Positions 1 through 7,679 of a DNA stretch of 64,000 nucleotides are shown here, piece by piece. Position 1 is the first letter of the stretch. The number at the start of each line of letters is the position of its first letter. The DNA is from Nitrobacter winogradskyi Nb-255 (GTDB lineage: Bacteria; Pseudomonadota; Alphaproteobacteria; Rhizobiales; Xanthobacteraceae), in NCBI RefSeq assembly GCF_000012725.1, contig NC_007406.1, forward strand, positions 2,632,001 through 2,696,000, given 5' to 3'. A program made the position numbers and the translations under genes. The notes under the pieces are model-generated. The model was given only the letters and a program-made list of their open reading frames with translations, was not told the origin of the DNA and did no database searches.

Positions 1-1
1 A

Positions 2-145
2 CCTTCTTTCGAGGGAGAGGGAATCACCCAGGTTTGCGAGATGATCTCTCAGCGGCTAAACGTGAAGCAGCGAGATATCTGCAACTACGGAACCTACCTT
101 GACAGGGGACGGACTTTCATAATTGCGGAACATTCGAAGCTGTAA
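2..145 (+). CDS. 3' end of an unidentified gene (partial)
   Basis: An open frame runs from the window edge to a TAA at 143-145, giving 47 residues that end in IIAEHSKL. The composition looks protein-like (EGEGITQV near the start, then NYGTYLDRGR), and the two other forward frames close earlier. It could be the tail of a gene in the polysaccharide cluster suggested by the O-antigen ligase downstream. I recognise no family, and a frame this short may be open by chance. Confidence 0.35.
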   Translation, partial: PSFEGEGITQVCEMISQRLNVKQRDICNYGTYLDRGRTFIIAEHSKL

Positions 146-313
146 CAAACTTACATCCGCAATGGATAACTCCACGAAGCCGCACGAAGGTCCATTTGTT
201 TCCAGACGCATCATCCCACCAAACAAGGGTCTGAGGCCGGAACGACAAGCATATTCGTGCGCCGGATCCAATGAGGATCGTCACGAACGATTTCAACTTT
301 CGATCCTCAAAGA

Positions 314-1594
314 ATGACTTTCCGATTCCTGATCAACCCAATCAAAGAGAAGCGGTACGTGCTCAGGGATAGCTGGATCAGCGCGGCGCACCGATCCCGA
401 ACGGCGGATCACCTCGCCGTTCTGATGGCTATATCGCTGCCGTGGTCCACCACGATCTTTGGTGTGTTTACGGTGCTGTGGCTGATCATGCTCCTGACCG
501 TGATCGACGCCCGGCAATTCCGGTTTCAGTTTCGACGACCGGCCTACTGGCTGCCCGTTGCATTGTTCTGTCTCGCCGCGATCGGAATGCTGTGGGCCGA
601 CGCCCCATGGGCCGCCCGGATTCACGCCGCCGGGTCGGTGGTCAAGCTGCTCGCCATTCCGCTTCTGATGCACCAGTTCGAGCGCTCCGGGAAGGGCCTC
701 GCCGTCTTTCTCGCGTTCCTTGGATCATGCACGGTTCTGCTTGCCCTGTCGTGGCTAAGCTGGTTCGAGCCGCGGGTCATTCCGGCACACGACAAAATTC
801 CCGGCGTTCCCGTCAAGAACTGGATCACGCAGGGCGTGGAGTTCGTCCTGTGCATCTTTGGCAGCGCCGCGCTCGCGATCGTGATATGGCGAAGGCAAAG
901 GCGTTATGCGGCGGCCGGGCTCGTTCTGCTTGGCGCTGCGTTTTTCCTCAACATGGCCCTGGTCGCATCGTCGCGCACCGCCCTCGTCTCGCTTCCCATC
1001 CTGCTGCTGATTTCGACGTTTCGCTATATGAAATGGCGCGAGGCGCTGATCTTATATACGGCCATAGCGATCACCGCGGCGCTCACCTGGTTCTTGGCTC
1101 CCAACCTGCAGGAGCGCATCGCCAGCATTCAGCAGCAATACGCGTCAAGCCAAAGCCAGCAGACCTCGGTCGGCCTCCGCCTTGAATACTGGACGAAATC
1201 ACTCAGATTCATCCGCAACGCGCCGCTGGCCGGACATGGCACGGGCTCGATCCGAAGCCTGTTCGAGCGCGAGGCTGGTGGCGAAGCGGTGACGGACAAC
1301 CAGATCGTCGCCAATCCGCACAACCAGACGCTCTATTTCGCGCTCGAATGGGGCGTGATCGGGGTGATTTTGCTCTATGCGATGTGGCTCAGCCACTTCC
1401 TCATGTTCATCGACATGCGCTGGATCTCCTGGCTCGGAATCATCGTGGTCAGCCAGAACGTCCTGGGCTCCCTCTTCAATTCACATCTCTCCGACTACGT
1501 CGAAGGCTGGATTTACGTCATGGGCGTCGGGGTGGCCGGCGGCATGGTTTCGAGGGTCAGAAAGCCGCCGCCGGTCGCCGGGCCGGCATCATAG
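314..1594 (+). CDS. O-antigen ligase family membrane protein
   Basis: A 426-residue, very hydrophobic protein with about ten membrane segments. A large loop holds a GHGTGS motif near residue 306 and NPHNQTLYF near residue 334. This is the layout of the Wzy_C/O-antigen ligase (RfaL/WaaL) and O-antigen polymerase family. These inner-membrane proteins join or polymerise lipid-linked glycans at the periplasmic face. The central SSRTALVSLP segment fits the family. The ATG at 314 has only a weak AAAGA in front of it. There are no other glycan genes in view and an IS nest lies just downstream. The choice between ligase and polymerase cannot be made from sequence alone. Confidence 0.8.
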   Translation: MTFRFLINPIKEKRYVLRDSWISAAHRSRTADHLAVLMAISLPWSTTIFGVFTVLWLIMLLTVIDARQFRFQFRRPAYWLPVALFCLAAIGMLWADAPWAARIHAAGSVVKLLAIPLLMHQFERSGKGLAVFLAFLGSCTVLLALSWLSWFEPRVIPAHDKIPGVPVKNWITQGVEFVLCIFGSAALAIVIWRRQRRYAAAGLVLLGAAFFLNMALVASSRTALVSLPILLLISTFRYMKWREALILYTAIAITAALTWFLAPNLQERIASIQQQYASSQSQQTSVGLRLEYWTKSLRFIRNAPLAGHGTGSIRSLFEREAGGEAVTDNQIVANPHNQTLYFALEWGVIGVILLYAMWLSHFLMFIDMRWISWLGIIVVSQNVLGSLFNSHLSDYVEGWIYVMGVGVAGGMVSRVRKPPPVAGPAS

Positions 1595-1617
1595 CCTGAC
1601 TGAAATCGAAGCCTTCA

Positions 1618-1746
1618 ATAGCGTTTTCGAGCGAAGCATGTCCTCGGGCTTGACCCGAGGATGGTGATGACCTGTTCGCGTGAAGAAAACGCGTCAAAAC
1701 AACAATCCGGAGCATTGCTTCCGATTCAATCAGAAGCAAAGCTCTA
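1618..1746. repeat. Dispersed palindromic repeat, family A, interrupted by IS630
   Basis: It begins ATAGCGTTTTCGAGCGAAG and continues through GTTCGCGTGAAGAAAACGCG to the palindrome CTTCCGATTCAATCAGAAG and GCTCTA. Compared with other copies in this window it carries an extra internal hairpin (CCTCGGG...CCCGAGG, about 1640-1660). The IS630 element is inserted at the TA at its right end. Confidence 0.85.
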
Positions 1747-1765
1747 GAGCCATTTTGGATTGAGA

Positions 1766-2482
1766 TTACGCATAACCGGCGTGATTGAAGAAGTTGATGC
1801 ATTGGTCTGGAGAGAAGAGATCGAGGATAGAACCGATCCTGTTCCAGAGTGCGGGGATCGATCGCTCGGCGGCCTTTCGCAGATGGGCCTTGAGCTTTGC
1901 GAACGCCATCTCGATCGGGTTGAGGTCGGGCGAGTACGGCGGCAGATAGCGCAACTGCGCGCCAGCGGCCTCGATGATTTGTCGAACATCGTCGTTCTTG
2001 TGGGCGGGCAGATTGTCCATCACCACGATGTCGCCTGGCTTCAGGGTCGGGACCAGGCATCGTTGCAGGTAGACGCGAAAGATCTCGCCATTCATCGGCT
2101 CGTTGATGACAAAGGGAGCGGTGATAGCGTCGTGGCGCAGTGCCGCGACGAAGGTGGTGATCTTCCAGTGACCGTGTGGAATCTTGCCGACCAGGCGTTG
2201 GCCACGGCGGCAGCGGCCACGCAATCGCGCCATGTTGGTCGAGGTGCCGGTCTCATCGATGAAGACGAGGCGGGCTGGATCAAGCAGCCCTTGTTGCGCT
2301 TTCCAGACCTCGCGGGCCATCGCCACGTCGGGCCGATCCTGCTCGGTCGCGTAAACGCTTTTTTTTGAAGCTGATGCCGCGCCGGTCGTAGAAGCTCCAC
2401 ACCGTTGCCACGCTGACCGTAATGCCGCGCTCGCGCAGCAGGACCCGGACTTCTTCAAGCGTGATATCCGACTGTGCCCCAA
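1766..2482 (-). CDS. IS630 transposase, catalytic frame (orfB), copy 1
   Basis: The frame carries the DDE catalytic domain. [11 protein letters not shown] supplies the first Asp, [10 protein letters not shown] the second, and the SPDLNPIEM segment the Glu. The family-like part starts only after the A8 run (about 2366 downwards). The 38 residues upstream are just open frame over orfA, so the ATG at 2482 is unlikely to be the real start. The catalytic domain appears intact to its end at HAGYA. Confidence 0.85.
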   Translation of the reverse strand: MGHSRISRLKKSGSCCASAALRSAWQRCGASTTGAASASKKSVYATEQDRPDVAMAREVWKAQQGLLDPARLVFIDETGTSTNMARLRGRCRRGQRLVGKIPHGHWKITTFVAALRHDAITAPFVINEPMNGEIFRVYLQRCLVPTLKPGDIVVMDNLPAHKNDDVRQIIEAAGAQLRYLPPYSPDLNPIEMAFAKLKAHLRKAAERSIPALWNRIGSILDLFSPDQCINFFNHAGYA

Positions 2483-2702
2483 TCAGGTCGAGCAGCCACG
2501 CGGCATGCGGCTCAAGAACCGCGCGACGATGACCGCGAAGGCCGCTCGGCGCCGTTCGTCCGTCAAGCCGCCACTGACGGACCCATTTGATCGCGCTGCT
2601 GGCACTCACCGAAAAAACCTTGGCCGCCGAGGTTGCCGAAAGCCCGCCCGCAACCGCACCAATCACCCGCTCGCGCAAATCAGACGAATAGGCCCGTGTC
2701 AT
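2280..2702 (-). CDS. IS630 transposase, N-terminal frame (orfA), copy 1
   Basis: A 140-residue helix-turn-helix part of the transposase: [13 protein letters not shown] start, then the DNA-binding region of the IS630 family. The homologous frame changes at a run of eight A on the coding strand (plus-strand T run 2359-2366). There the reading must move by +1 (or one A be skipped) to continue as [13 protein letters not shown] in orfB. The tail of orfA after the run (about 30 residues) is unlike the family. Either slippage on A8 makes the full protein, or this copy is disabled. Confidence 0.85.
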   Translation of the reverse strand: MTRAYSSDLRERVIGAVAGGLSATSAAKVFSVSASSAIKWVRQWRLDGRTAPSGLRGHRRAVLEPHAAWLLDLIGAQSDITLEEVRVLLRERGITVSVATVWSFYDRRGISFKKKRLRDRAGSARRGDGPRGLESATRAA

Positions 2703-2794
2703 CGCTGCCTCCGAATCAAGACAGCCAAACCCTGGCCCAGAAAAACCCCTCCGTGAATCCTCAAACGAGTCAGATCAACCCAAAAAGACTCTAG

Positions 2795-3631
2795 GTCACG
2801 AACCCATAAACGGGATTCCGTTTGGACGGGATGCGTGATTCAATCTCCAGAGGTGGGAGGATTGAATGGCACGTTTTGATCTGACGGATTTTGAATGGTC
2901 TGTGATCCAGCCGCTGTTGCCGAACAAGTCGCGCGGCGTTGCACGGGTGGATGATCGGCGGGTGCTGAACGGGATTTTCTGGCGGCTGCGCACCGGTGCG
3001 CCGTGGGCGGACATTCCAGCGCGCTACGGCCCGCACACCACTTGCGTGAACCGCTTCAACCGGTGGCGCAAGGCAGGCGTGTGGGATCGCATTCTGTCGG
3101 CTGTTTCAAAGGCTTACGATGGCGACATCCAAATGATCGATTCGTCGTCGATCCGCGTGCATCAACATGCGGCCAACGGTCAAAAAAACAGACGCGATCC
3201 CGTTGCATGGGTCGCTCGCGCGGCGGGCTGACCACCAAAATCCACGCGCTGGTGGATGCCTGCGGCCTGCCGATCGTCCTCAAGATCACCGAAGGCCAGG
3301 CCCATGACGGGCGTAGCGCGCAGGACATGATCGACACCGTCGAACGCGGCGACGTGCTGCTGGCCGACCGGGCCTACGACTCCAACGCCCTGCGTCAAAC
3401 GCTGGCCGCGCGCGGCGCGAGAGCCAATGTGAAGCCGATGCCAAATCGCGTTGCGGCCTTGCAATTCAACAGACGGCTCTATCGCAAGCGCAATCTGGTC
3501 GAACGCTTCTTCAACAAAATCAAGCACTATCGCGCCGTCGCCACCAGATATGACAAACGTGACGACAACTTCCTCACCTCCATCAAGCTCGCCTCAATCC
3601 GCATCTGGTTGCGATTTAATGAGTCGATGAC
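2795..3631 (+). mobile_element. IS5-family insertion sequence (IS427-like)
   Basis: An 837-bp element flanked by CTAG on both sides (2791-2794 and 3632-3635). Its ends are inverted and imperfect: GTCACGAACCCATAAAC on the left against GTCATCGACTCATTAAAT read inward from the right. The left CTAG is made from the last base of the neighbouring IS630, its TA duplication and the following G, so this element inserted after the IS630 did. The transposase spans nearly the whole element in two frames. Confidence 0.88.
2866..3231 (+). CDS. IS5-family transposase, first frame
   Basis: A 121-residue N-terminal part (MARFDLTDFEWSVIQPLLP) with the DUF4096-type start typical of IS5/IS427 transposases and the first catalytic Asp in IQMIDSSSIRVHQH. 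At 3183-3189 the sequence reads A AAA AAC in frame, a canonical -1 slippery heptamer. After it the family-like sequence continues in the -1 frame. The last 15 or so residues of this frame are therefore a short decoy tail. Confidence 0.88.
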   Translation: MARFDLTDFEWSVIQPLLPNKSRGVARVDDRRVLNGIFWRLRTGAPWADIPARYGPHTTCVNRFNRWRKAGVWDRILSAVSKAYDGDIQMIDSSSIRVHQHAANGQKNRRDPVAWVARAAG

Positions 3632-3635
3632 CTAG
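3003..3635 (+). CDS. IS5-family transposase, second frame
   Basis: The family-like part begins after the slippery site at 3183 (GRSRGGLTTKIHALVD) and runs to the stop at 3633-3635. It holds the second Asp in LLADRAYDS and the Glu in RNLVERFFNKIKHYR, so the DDE triad is complete when the frames are joined. The open frame upstream of 3183 is a shadow of the first frame. A product of about 255 residues by -1 frameshifting is expected. Confidence 0.85.
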   Translation: MGGHSSALRPAHHLREPLQPVAQGRRVGSHSVGCFKGLRWRHPNDRFVVDPRASTCGQRSKKQTRSRCMGRSRGGLTTKIHALVDACGLPIVLKITEGQAHDGRSAQDMIDTVERGDVLLADRAYDSNALRQTLAARGARANVKPMPNRVAALQFNRRLYRKRNLVERFFNKIKHYRAVATRYDKRDDNFLTSIKLASIRIWLRFNESMT

Positions 3636-3688
3636 ATCACGATGGTTTTGGATCGATTCGGTCCAAAACCATAAACGTGATCGATTCT
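3636..3688. repeat. Palindromic sequence next to the IS5 element
   Basis: Arms GATCACGATGGTTTTGGA and TCCAAAACCATAAACGTGATC face each other across TCGATTCGG, with a three-base bulge. It lies between the IS5 end and the stop of the aminotransferase gene. It may be a mobile palindromic repeat, or a hairpin near the 3' end of that gene. No U-run follows on either strand. Confidence 0.6.
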
Positions 3689-3753
3689 AGTATTTTGAGA
3701 CGCGGGATGCGGGCGGAAAACCGCTACACACTTTTCCTCATCCCGCTCCAGGT

Positions 3754-4953
3754 TCACGCCACCACCGCTTTCAACATCGGCGCCGCCTCACGCCCCTTGA
3801 GCACCTCCATCGCCGCAGCGACGCCGCCCGCGCGATACGGCACCTCGGCGAGGTCGAGACTCATCTCGATCCCTGCGAGAGCCCCCATCAGCATCAGGTC
3901 GTTCTGATGACCGAGATGACCAATGCGGAAAGCCTTGCCCTTGATCTTGTTGAGACCCGCGCCGAGCGACATGTCGAAGTTGTCGAGCACCACCTTGCGG
4001 AAGGCGTCTGAATCGTAGCCGTCGGGCAGCATCACGGCGGTCAGCGCCGGCGAATAGGCGTGCGGATCCTGACAGACGAGTTCCAGCCCCCACTCCTTCA
4101 CGGCGGCCCGCGTCGCGGCGCCGTGACGCTTGTGGCGGGCCCATACGTTCTCCAGACCTTCCTCCTCCATCATGGCGATCGCGACCTTCAGTCCGTAAAG
4201 GAGGTTGGTCGCCGGCGTGTAGGGAAACGAGCCCTGCTCGTTATTGGCGATCACCTGATGCCAGTCCCAATAATACCGCGTCGAGGTGTTGGCCTTTGAG
4301 GCCGCCAGCGCTTTTTCAGACACCGCGTTAAAACCGAGACCCGCCGGCAACATCATGCCCTTCTGGGAGCCTGAGATCGACACGTCGATACCCCAGGCAT
4401 CGTGCTCGTATTCCATCGCGCCGAGGCCAGAGATGGTGTCGACCAGAAGCAGCGCCGGATGCTTGTTGCGGTCGAGGATTTTGCGAACCTCGAGGGGATG
4501 GGTGACGCAACTTGTTGATGTCTCGTTATGCACGATCATCACGGCCTTGATCTTGTGCTCCCGGTCGGCCTTGAGCCGCTCATCGATCAGGTCCAGGGGA
4601 GCGCCGCGCCTCCAGTCGGTCGGAAGCACGTCGACATCGAGATTGAACCTCTTGGCCATGGCGAGCCATAGCGTCGCGAACTGGCCGGTCTCCGCCGTCA
4701 GCACTTTATCCCCCGGCGACAGCGTATTGACGATCGCGGCTTCCCAGGCCCCGGTGCCCGAGGACGGATAGATGATGACCGGTTGCTTGGTGCGGAAAAT
4801 CCGCTTGATGTCGGCCAGCACCTCATGGCCCAGCACCGCGAATTCCGGACCGCGATGATCGAGGACCGGCATGTCGATGGCGCGCAGCACGCGGTCAGGC
4901 ACGTTGGTGGGGCCTGGAATTTGAAGAGTATGTCGTCCTGTGTGCAGCGTCAT
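3754..4953 (-). CDS. sgaA: Serine-glyoxylate aminotransferase (class V)
   Basis: A 399-residue PLP enzyme of the class V aminotransferase family. The start MTLHTGRHTLQIPGPTNVPD and the PLP-lysine segment SGSQKGMM (Lys198) match serine-glyoxylate/alanine-glyoxylate aminotransferases. These transfer the amino group of serine to glyoxylate, giving hydroxypyruvate and glycine. The frame is open for another 108 codons upstream, but the family start is the ATG at 4953, with AAAGGACG in front. In a C1 or autotrophic alphaproteobacterium it would serve glyoxylate and photorespiratory salvage. The substrate assignment rests on overall similarity, and alanine-glyoxylate activity is possible. Confidence 0.85.
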   Translation of the reverse strand: MTLHTGRHTLQIPGPTNVPDRVLRAIDMPVLDHRGPEFAVLGHEVLADIKRIFRTKQPVIIYPSSGTGAWEAAIVNTLSPGDKVLTAETGQFATLWLAMAKRFNLDVDVLPTDWRRGAPLDLIDERLKADREHKIKAVMIVHNETSTSCVTHPLEVRKILDRNKHPALLLVDTISGLGAMEYEHDAWGIDVSISGSQKGMMLPAGLGFNAVSEKALAASKANTSTRYYWDWHQVIANNEQGSFPYTPATNLLYGLKVAIAMMEEEGLENVWARHKRHGAATRAAVKEWGLELVCQDPHAYSPALTAVMLPDGYDSDAFRKVVLDNFDMSLGAGLNKIKGKAFRIGHLGHQNDLMLMGALAGIEMSLDLAEVPYRAGGVAAAMEVLKGREAAPMLKAVVA

Positions 4954-5291
4954 CGGGGAGCGTCCTTTCCGGGAATGGGTCAATTGCAGGTCGAATACCA
5001 TTATCCGGGGGCGTTGTCCCGCGCCCGCATATCCCCGCCAGTCGTCAGGAATGCGGGCCGAATGCCTGCCAGGCCGCCAACAGGGAACGCCCCGGTTCGA
5101 TCGCCCCGCCCGCCGCATCGAGCCCGCCTGAGAGCACTTTTGTTCCTCAACCCGTATGGGGGATTGGCCGATAAGCCATTGACAGCGGCCGAGGTCCGCC
5201 CGAACATGAAACCATACCGACAATTCCCGTTCTATCTGCATGCAGGACGCGTTTCGCGGACGCTCCGTCCGCAGCACAGGAGACAGGTTCG
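4954..5291. other. 338-bp intergenic region between divergent genes
   Basis: No gene seen. It should hold the promoters of the aminotransferase (minus) and the small secreted protein (plus). A small hairpin (GCGGACGCTCCGTCCGC, about 5257-5273) lies shortly before the latter. Confidence 0.5.
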
Positions 5292-5561
5292 ATGATGACT
5301 TTCAGGATTCCGCTGGCGGGCGTTCTGGCAGCCGCCGTGGTTTCGGTGGCCATCTCGGCGTCCGCGGCGGCTGGGTCACGCCACCACAAGCACTACCACA
5401 CCCAGCATTCGCCCGAGACCGACATCTACCTCCACAATTACGGGCCCGCGGTGACGCCGGATCAACCCTTCGCCTATTATGACGGACCGGTCCGCGTGCG
5501 CTGCAAGCAGAGCGCCGCCGCATACCGAGGACAGGATGGCCGCCCGCATCCCTGCAACTGA
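5292..5561 (+). CDS. Small secreted protein of unknown function
   Basis: 89 residues. The N-terminus has a clear Sec signal peptide: MMTFRIPLAG, a hydrophobic AAAVVSVAIS core, and cleavage probable after ASA near residue 26. The mature part is rich in His (RHHKHYHTQHS), Tyr and Pro and ends with two Cys (VRCKQ and HPCN) that could form a disulfide. An ATG also lies one codon further on. I recognise no named family. A periplasmic role, perhaps metal-binding given the His cluster, is only a guess. Confidence 0.6.
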   Translation: MMTFRIPLAGVLAAAVVSVAISASAAAGSRHHKHYHTQHSPETDIYLHNYGPAVTPDQPFAYYDGPVRVRCKQSAAAYRGQDGRPHPCN

Positions 5562-5692
5562 CGGCCTCGTGGGAGAAAACGCTCACCGCGAACAGGCGCG
5601 CCGATCGGCGAAAGCCGTGCATGGCGCGTGGCGCGATCGCAAGCCTCCGCATAGGATGGGTTCACGAACGAAAGAGCCTTCGAGGCACGCTT

Positions 5693-5914
5693 ATGGATAA
5701 ACCGGACAATGGTAAGTCGGACCATGATAAATCGGACAACGGATACGACTACAAGCGCTATCGAGACCTTCTGGCCGAGGCGACGGATGAATCAAAGCGG
5801 CTGGAACTCATCAACCTCCTGATCAAGGAAGGCGCACGGGATCAACTCATGCGCGAGCGGATCAGGCGGCTCGGCCTGACAAAGCTGGTGGATCGGTCGT
5901 GGAATCGGGACTAG
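5693..5914 (+). CDS. Small charged helical protein, unknown
   Basis: 73 residues, soluble. A polar Asp/Lys/Asn-rich start (MDKPDNGKSDHDKSDNG) is followed by an amphipathic helical part (YRDLLAEATDESKRLELINLLIKEGARDQL). The ATG at 5693 has GAGG eight bases upstream. The frame is open 24 codons further up, without family support. The composition is like small regulatory or stress proteins, but no family is recognised. Confidence 0.5.
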   Translation: MDKPDNGKSDHDKSDNGYDYKRYRDLLAEATDESKRLELINLLIKEGARDQLMRERIRRLGLTKLVDRSWNRD

Positions 5915-5987
5915 TGTAGTGGTTCAGAAGTTCGCTTCATTATCCCATCGAGTCCGTCAAGCGAACTTCTGAACCTAAACCACACTG
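5914..5987. repeat. Long perfect-arm palindrome 1
   Basis: Arms GTGGTTCAGAAGTTCGCTT and AAGCGAACTTCTGAACC (then TAAACCAC) enclose about 20 bases, giving a stem of more than 17 pairs directly after the stop of the preceding gene. No T-run follows. It shares the core GAAGTTCGC with the palindrome at 6004-6076, so both probably belong to one family of mobile palindromic repeats. Confidence 0.75.
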
Positions 5988-6003
5988 GAATCATAAAATT
6001 GCT

Positions 6004-6076
6004 GGTGTCCCTTTGATTCCGAAGTTCGCATCAAAGGTCGCGGCAAGGGTGTGCGAACTTCGGAATCGGGACACTA
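6004..6076. repeat. Long palindrome 2
   Basis: Arms GTGTCCCTTTGATTCCGAAG plus TTCGCA and, inverted, GTGTCCCGATTCCGAAG plus TTCGCAC enclose about 20 bases. It ends seven bases before the HIT gene start at 6083, so it could fold in the 5' leader of that mRNA. Confidence 0.75.
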
Positions 6077-6082
6077 GCGAGA

Positions 6083-6523
6083 ATGATGCCAGCCTACGAC
6101 GACCAGAACATTTTCGCGAAGATTCTGCGCGGCGAACTGCCGTGCTTCAAAGTTTACGAGAATGCGCATACCTTCGCGTTTCTCGACATCATGCCGCGCA
6201 CGCCGGGCCACACGCTGGTGATCCCGAAGGCCCCTGCCCGCGGAATCCTCGACATTTCGGCGGATGATCTGGCGGAAGTCGCGCGAACCAGCAAGACGAT
6301 CGCAGTGGCCGCCATGAAGGCCTTCGACGCCGAAGGCATCATCATCCAGCAGTTCAGCGAAGCCGTCAGCGGACAGGTGGTGTTTCACCTGCATATGCAT
6401 GTCGTGCCGATGAAATCGGGAGTGGCGCTGCGGCCGCCACAGAGCCGGCAGGAAGACGCCACGGTGCTAGCGGATCACGCAGCCCGGCTGATCGCCGCGC
6501 TCGGCTCGTCGCGCGAGCCATAG
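6083..6523 (+). CDS. HIT family nucleotide-binding hydrolase
   Basis: 146 residues with the histidine triad HLHMHV at 102-107 and the GHTLVIPK strand of HIT proteins near 42-49. Family members hydrolyse AMP-lysine, AMP-amidates or dinucleoside polyphosphates through a nucleotidyl-His intermediate in the cytosol. It lies alone between a palindrome and a dispersed repeat. A second ATG follows at 6086. The motif makes the family certain, but the substrate is unknown. Confidence 0.9.
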   Translation: MMPAYDDQNIFAKILRGELPCFKVYENAHTFAFLDIMPRTPGHTLVIPKAPARGILDISADDLAEVARTSKTIAVAAMKAFDAEGIIIQQFSEAVSGQVVFHLHMHVVPMKSGVALRPPQSRQEDATVLADHAARLIAALGSSREP

Positions 6524-6655
6524 AGCGCTTTCAAGCGAAGCGGACCCCGGTTCGCACGAAGAAAGCTTTTCCAATCAAGATCATGGCGCCGCTTCTGATT
6601 CCATCAGCAGGTGAGCGAAGCATGTCCTCGCATTTGATCCGGGGTACATCCCGCT
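6522..6655. repeat. Dispersed repeat, divergent family A copy
   Basis: Contains diverged versions of the conserved blocks: GCGCTTTCAAGCGAAGCGGA, CCGGTTCGCACGAAGAAAG, CTTCTGATTCCATCAG, then GAGCGAAGCATGTCCTCG, a block also found in the copy at 1618-1746. Confidence 0.65.
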
Positions 6656-6699
6656 CCGCTCGAAACGCCACAACGCAACATCGCTCCCGCCGGCGCGGC

Positions 6700-7452
6700 T
6701 TATCCGGCATGGCGGTCGGCCGAAGCGGCGATCGCTCCTCTCCCCGTTTCGCTCTCGTCCTCCGCGATGCGCACCAGTTCCGAGAGACTTTCGACAGCAA
6801 TGCGCCGGTCGAGCGTCTTGAGCCAGCCGGCTCTTTCCCAGGCGCTCAGAATGCGGCTCGCGGAGTAAAGGGTGGTTCCGGCGATATCGGCGATGTCTTT
6901 CCGGCGAAGCGGAAAGCGGATGACGATACCCCGAGCGGTCGCGGTGCCGACCTGACGAGTCAGCCGTAACAGCGCATGAGCCACGCGCCGCTCCGCGCTC
7001 TGGGTGGCAAGCTCGCGAACCCTGTGCTGGGCTTCCTGAAGCCGCTGGCCCACGATCCGGATGGCGTTGATGGCGATCTGGGGATGACTGTTCATCAGAT
7101 CGAGCAAGGCTTTGTCGCTCCAGCTCACCTCGGTCGCGTCCGTCAAGGTATCGGCATCGGCGGGATAGCGCCGATCCGTGAACAGCGAGACCGCACCGAA
7201 AGTATCACCGGGTCCGATGAAGCGCAGCACCACCTGTCCGCCGTCGCTGCCGGATTGGGAAATCCTGATCCAGCCATCGACAAGGACATGAGCGCGCACG
7301 CGTGTTTCGCCCTGATTGAACACACGGCAATCGCGGGCAAAGGAACGCGGCGCAGCCGATGCAAGAACCTCATCCAGCGCTGTCGCCGGCAAGCCTCGAA
7401 AGAGTTCGAGGTTTGAAAGGGCCTGACGAGACAGCGGCGGAATCTTACTCAT
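6700..7452 (-). CDS. Crp/Fnr family transcriptional regulator
   Basis: 250 residues. An N-terminal cyclic-nucleotide-binding-type beta roll (about 15-125; FIGPGDTFGAVSLF segment) is followed by a dimerisation helix and a winged helix-turn-helix (about 175-215, RRKDIADIAGTTLYSASRILSAW cut short). It has no N-terminal Cys cluster, so it is not an oxygen-sensing Fe-S Fnr. It resembles the Dnr/NnrR or general Crp/Fnr groups that act on nitrogen oxides or redox. A 14-bp TTG-N8-CAA palindrome 41 bases upstream could be its own operator. The inducer is not readable from sequence. Confidence 0.85.
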   Translation of the reverse strand: MSKIPPLSRQALSNLELFRGLPATALDEVLASAAPRSFARDCRVFNQGETRVRAHVLVDGWIRISQSGSDGGQVVLRFIGPGDTFGAVSLFTDRRYPADADTLTDATEVSWSDKALLDLMNSHPQIAINAIRIVGQRLQEAQHRVRELATQSAERRVAHALLRLTRQVGTATARGIVIRFPLRRKDIADIAGTTLYSASRILSAWERAGWLKTLDRRIAVESLSELVRIAEDESETGRGAIAASADRHAG

Positions 7453-7492
7453 GCACGGACAGTAATGCGCCGCCGCGTAAAATGACAGTCAA

Positions 7493-7506
7493 TTGCTTTT
7501 GCGCAA
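7493..7506. promoter_or_regulatory. Putative Crp/Fnr-type box
   Basis: TTGCTTTTGCGCAA has the TTG-N8-CAA geometry of Crp/Fnr-family sites (TTGAT-N4-ATCAA for Fnr). It lies 41 bases upstream of the regulator start at 7452, so autoregulation is plausible. A 6-of-6 match to TTG/CAA is weak evidence alone. Confidence 0.4.
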
Positions 7507-7561
7507 TCCCTGCCGGACTGCCTTGCCGTACAGTCTGAATCTGGAGGCTTCAGGCCGCCCG

Positions 7562-7663
7562 GAGCATGACCCAACCAAGTTGAAGAGGATCATGCTCTGG
7601 AAATTATTGTCTGGTCGCGTCTTCTTCAGGCGAACCGGTATCAACTTCGCTGGAAAACGCTCT
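7562..7663. repeat. Dispersed repeat, GAGCATGA type
   Basis: GAGCATGACCCAACCAAGTT ... GATCATGCTCTGG, then a TGGTCGCGTCTTCTTCAGG block and CGAACCGGTATCAACTTCGC to AAAACGCTCT. It is a close relative of the copy at 22330-22434. It lies just upstream of the membrane-protein gene. Confidence 0.8.
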
Positions 7664-7679
7664 CGGCTGCGGGTGCTTC

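Larger units (their letters stand above)
1747..2791 (-). mobile_element. IS630-family insertion sequence, copy 1
   Basis: The element is 1045 bp and is bounded by imperfect inverted repeats: GAGCCATTTTGGATTGAG at the left end and, inverted, GAGTCTTTTTGGGTTGAT at the right. TA dinucleotides lie at 1745-1746 and 2792-2793, the target duplication typical of the IS630/Tc1/mariner superfamily. A second copy with identical translated proteins lies at 26431-27475 in the opposite orientation. The left end sits in a family A repeat, and the right end abuts the IS5-family element. Confidence 0.93.

Noticed and set aside
4954-5277. 108-residue N-terminal extension of the aminotransferase
   Set aside because: Not protein-like, and the family start with a ribosome site is at 4953.
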